Assembly: GCF_037154075.1 (NCBI RefSeq) | Contig: NZ_JBANRJ010000001.1 | Location: 3,219,501-3,283,500, forward strand | Source of the DNA: Sphingobium aromaticiconvertens | GTDB lineage: Bacteria; Pseudomonadota; Alphaproteobacteria; Sphingomonadales; Sphingomonadaceae | Direction: 5' to 3' | DNA: 64,000 nucleotides | Shown: piece by piece, positions 63,176 through 64,000 of the stretch | Position numbering within the stretch: the stretch's first letter is position 1 | Layout: every line of letters begins with the position of its first letter | The notes under the pieces: model-generated | Told to the model about the DNA's origin: nothing | What the model saw: only the letters and a program-made list of their open reading frames with translations | Databases searched by the model: none | Program-made: the position numbers and the translations under genes

Positions 63176-63584
63176 GGGGATCGCCTCCCTCAAGCACGGT
63201 GGAAAGCCAGCCATCGGTATAGACCCAGTCCACCGTCTCGCCTGTGGCGAGGTCGAGGACATGCGCCCCTCCTCCAAACCCGTCGATACGGGGCTTCGAA
63301 CAGCTGTTGGCGTATTGCATCCCCCACAAACCGGTCAGGCCGAACGCTTTCGCGCAGCGTTTGACGAACTGGATGACGTGCTCGGGATCGCCGGTGACGT
63401 CATCGCGCATCCAGAGCTGCGTGCCGCCATGTTCGGGCTGAATCGAGAGCAGGAATCCGTCCGAGGGCGGATCTTCTGCGGCATTTTCACCCGCCAGCGC
63501 GTTGTAGAGGTCGAGCGCACGAGCGGCGTTTTCGGGGGTGCTCACGTCGAGCAGGCAGGAGAAATGGGTGTAATAGTCGGCCAT
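63168..63584 (-). CDS. Conserved element protein of unknown function
   Basis: A 138-residue protein, MADYYTHFSCLLDVSTPENAARALDLYNAL..., with a C-terminal GGGAHVLDLATGETVDWVYTDGWL. It regularly precedes the gene above in similar elements; no function known. I use ATG 63584 (context GAGACCGTC); the open frame extends seven codons further. Confidence 0.75.
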   Translation of the reverse strand: MADYYTHFSCLLDVSTPENAARALDLYNALAGENAAEDPPSDGFLLSIQPEHGGTQLWMRDDVTGDPEHVIQFVKRCAKAFGLTGLWGMQYANSCSKPRIDGFGGGAHVLDLATGETVDWVYTDGWLSTVLEGGDPHA

Positions 63585-63652
63585 GACGGTCTCCAGACAT
63601 GACAAGGCCCGATGCGCGACCGGGCCGAATGGATGGATGGAACAGGTGAAAC

Positions 63653-64000
63653 TCAGGCGGCCTGCGGCAGGCGGAGCAGCTCAGCCGCGGCTTCGCGCCA
63701 GAAGGGATCGACCAGCCGGGTTTCCAGCGCTGCGGCCCGGTAGCGAAGCTCACGAGCCTCGGCAGGCGCGGACGTCCTGAAGGCAAGGCCGCGCAACCGG
63801 CTGGCCTCGGTGACAATCCGGCGGGCCTCGGCGTCCGAAGCGACAGGCTGTTGCCAAAGAATGACGTTGACGCGGATTTCGCCGGCGAGGACCAATCCAT
63901 GATCGCGGTCCTGGATGAGCATGATGCGCGGGCGGAAATGGGGGAAGCTGTCCGGCCCGGTGCAAACGTCGCCCCGCGACAGACGCAGGGCCGCGAAACG
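63653..64000 (-). CDS. Conserved element protein, 5' part beyond the window
   Basis: The frame is open to the right edge and ends at 63653. The visible 115 residues read ...RFAALRLSRGDVCTGPDSFP...MLIQDRDHGLVLAGEIRVNVILWQQPVASDAEARRIVTEASRL..., with an Ala/Arg-rich helical C-terminus. I recognise it only as an accessory gene of alphaproteobacterial elements. The true start lies outside. Confidence 0.65.
   Translation of the reverse strand, partial: RFAALRLSRGDVCTGPDSFPHFRPRIMLIQDRDHGLVLAGEIRVNVILWQQPVASDAEARRIVTEASRLRGLAFRTSAPAEARELRYRAAALETRLVDPFWREAAAELLRLPQAA

Overview
The window looks like an alphaproteobacterial chromosome, most probably a sphingomonad (Sphingobium, Sphingomonas or Novosphingobium type). 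This rests on the high GC content, on the housekeeping proteins (FecI/FecR pair, CobB, DapB, Nth) and on the style of the conjugation genes. No 16S or other species marker is present, so the genus is an inference.

Layout. (1) 1-4.6 kb is ordinary chromosome: the end of a proline-rich protein, an ECF sigma factor with its FecR-type anti-sigma regulator, the sirtuin CobB, DapB, Nth and a small secreted protein. (2) 4.7-5.3 kb is an integration hot spot: two broken 5' halves of a tRNA-Arg(CCG) gene precede one complete tRNA-Arg(CCG), and copies 2 and 3 each have a promoter-like sequence. This is the apparent left end of a large integrated element; no right end and no integrase lie in the window. 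(3) 5.4-18.8 kb is a complete type 3 BREX phage-defence operon on the minus strand (WYL regulator, brxF, brxC, pglXI, brxHII, pglZ, brxA). (4) 19-20.9 kb is a divergent LysR/TetR pair with twin palindromic operators. (5) 20.9-30.5 kb is the mating-pair-formation operon trbBCDEJKLFGI plus a DUF2274 gene. (6) 30.7-35.3 kb is a Hachiman-type defence pair (hamA, hamB) lodged between copG/traG and trbB. (7) 35.6-44.8 kb holds copG, the coupling protein TraG, the relaxase, a lytic transglycosylase, DUF736, the TraF-like peptidase, DUF2840, a ribbon-helix-helix partner, ParA and RepA. A candidate replication origin (AT-rich repeats, three iterons, two DnaA boxes) lies inside the repA coding sequence. 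(8) 44.8-49.0 kb is regulatory and stability cargo: AlpA-like HTH, a frameshifted DUF2285 gene, an XRE protein, a HipBA toxin-antitoxin pair and a second DUF736 gene. (9) 50.2-55.1 kb is a third defence locus: a DnaQ-like exonuclease followed by a Gabija-like OLD nuclease and UvrD helicase. (10) 55.2-64 kb is the element's accessory backbone: a membrane protein, DUF2493, a Toprim protein, a 1440-residue methyltransferase/helicase of the strawberry-notch type and three small conserved proteins.

Taken together the region reads as an integrative and conjugative element related in gene order to Tn4371-like ICEs. It has plasmid-like replication and partition genes and carries three separate anti-phage systems at three positions. 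The most unusual points are the serial tRNA-Arg 5' halves, an 8-G tract and an AT-rich patch inside pglXI, the origin embedded in repA, the exonuclease joined to a Gabija pair, and the insertion of Hachiman inside the transfer gene cluster.

All family assignments come from reading motifs and gene order by eye; no database search was run.
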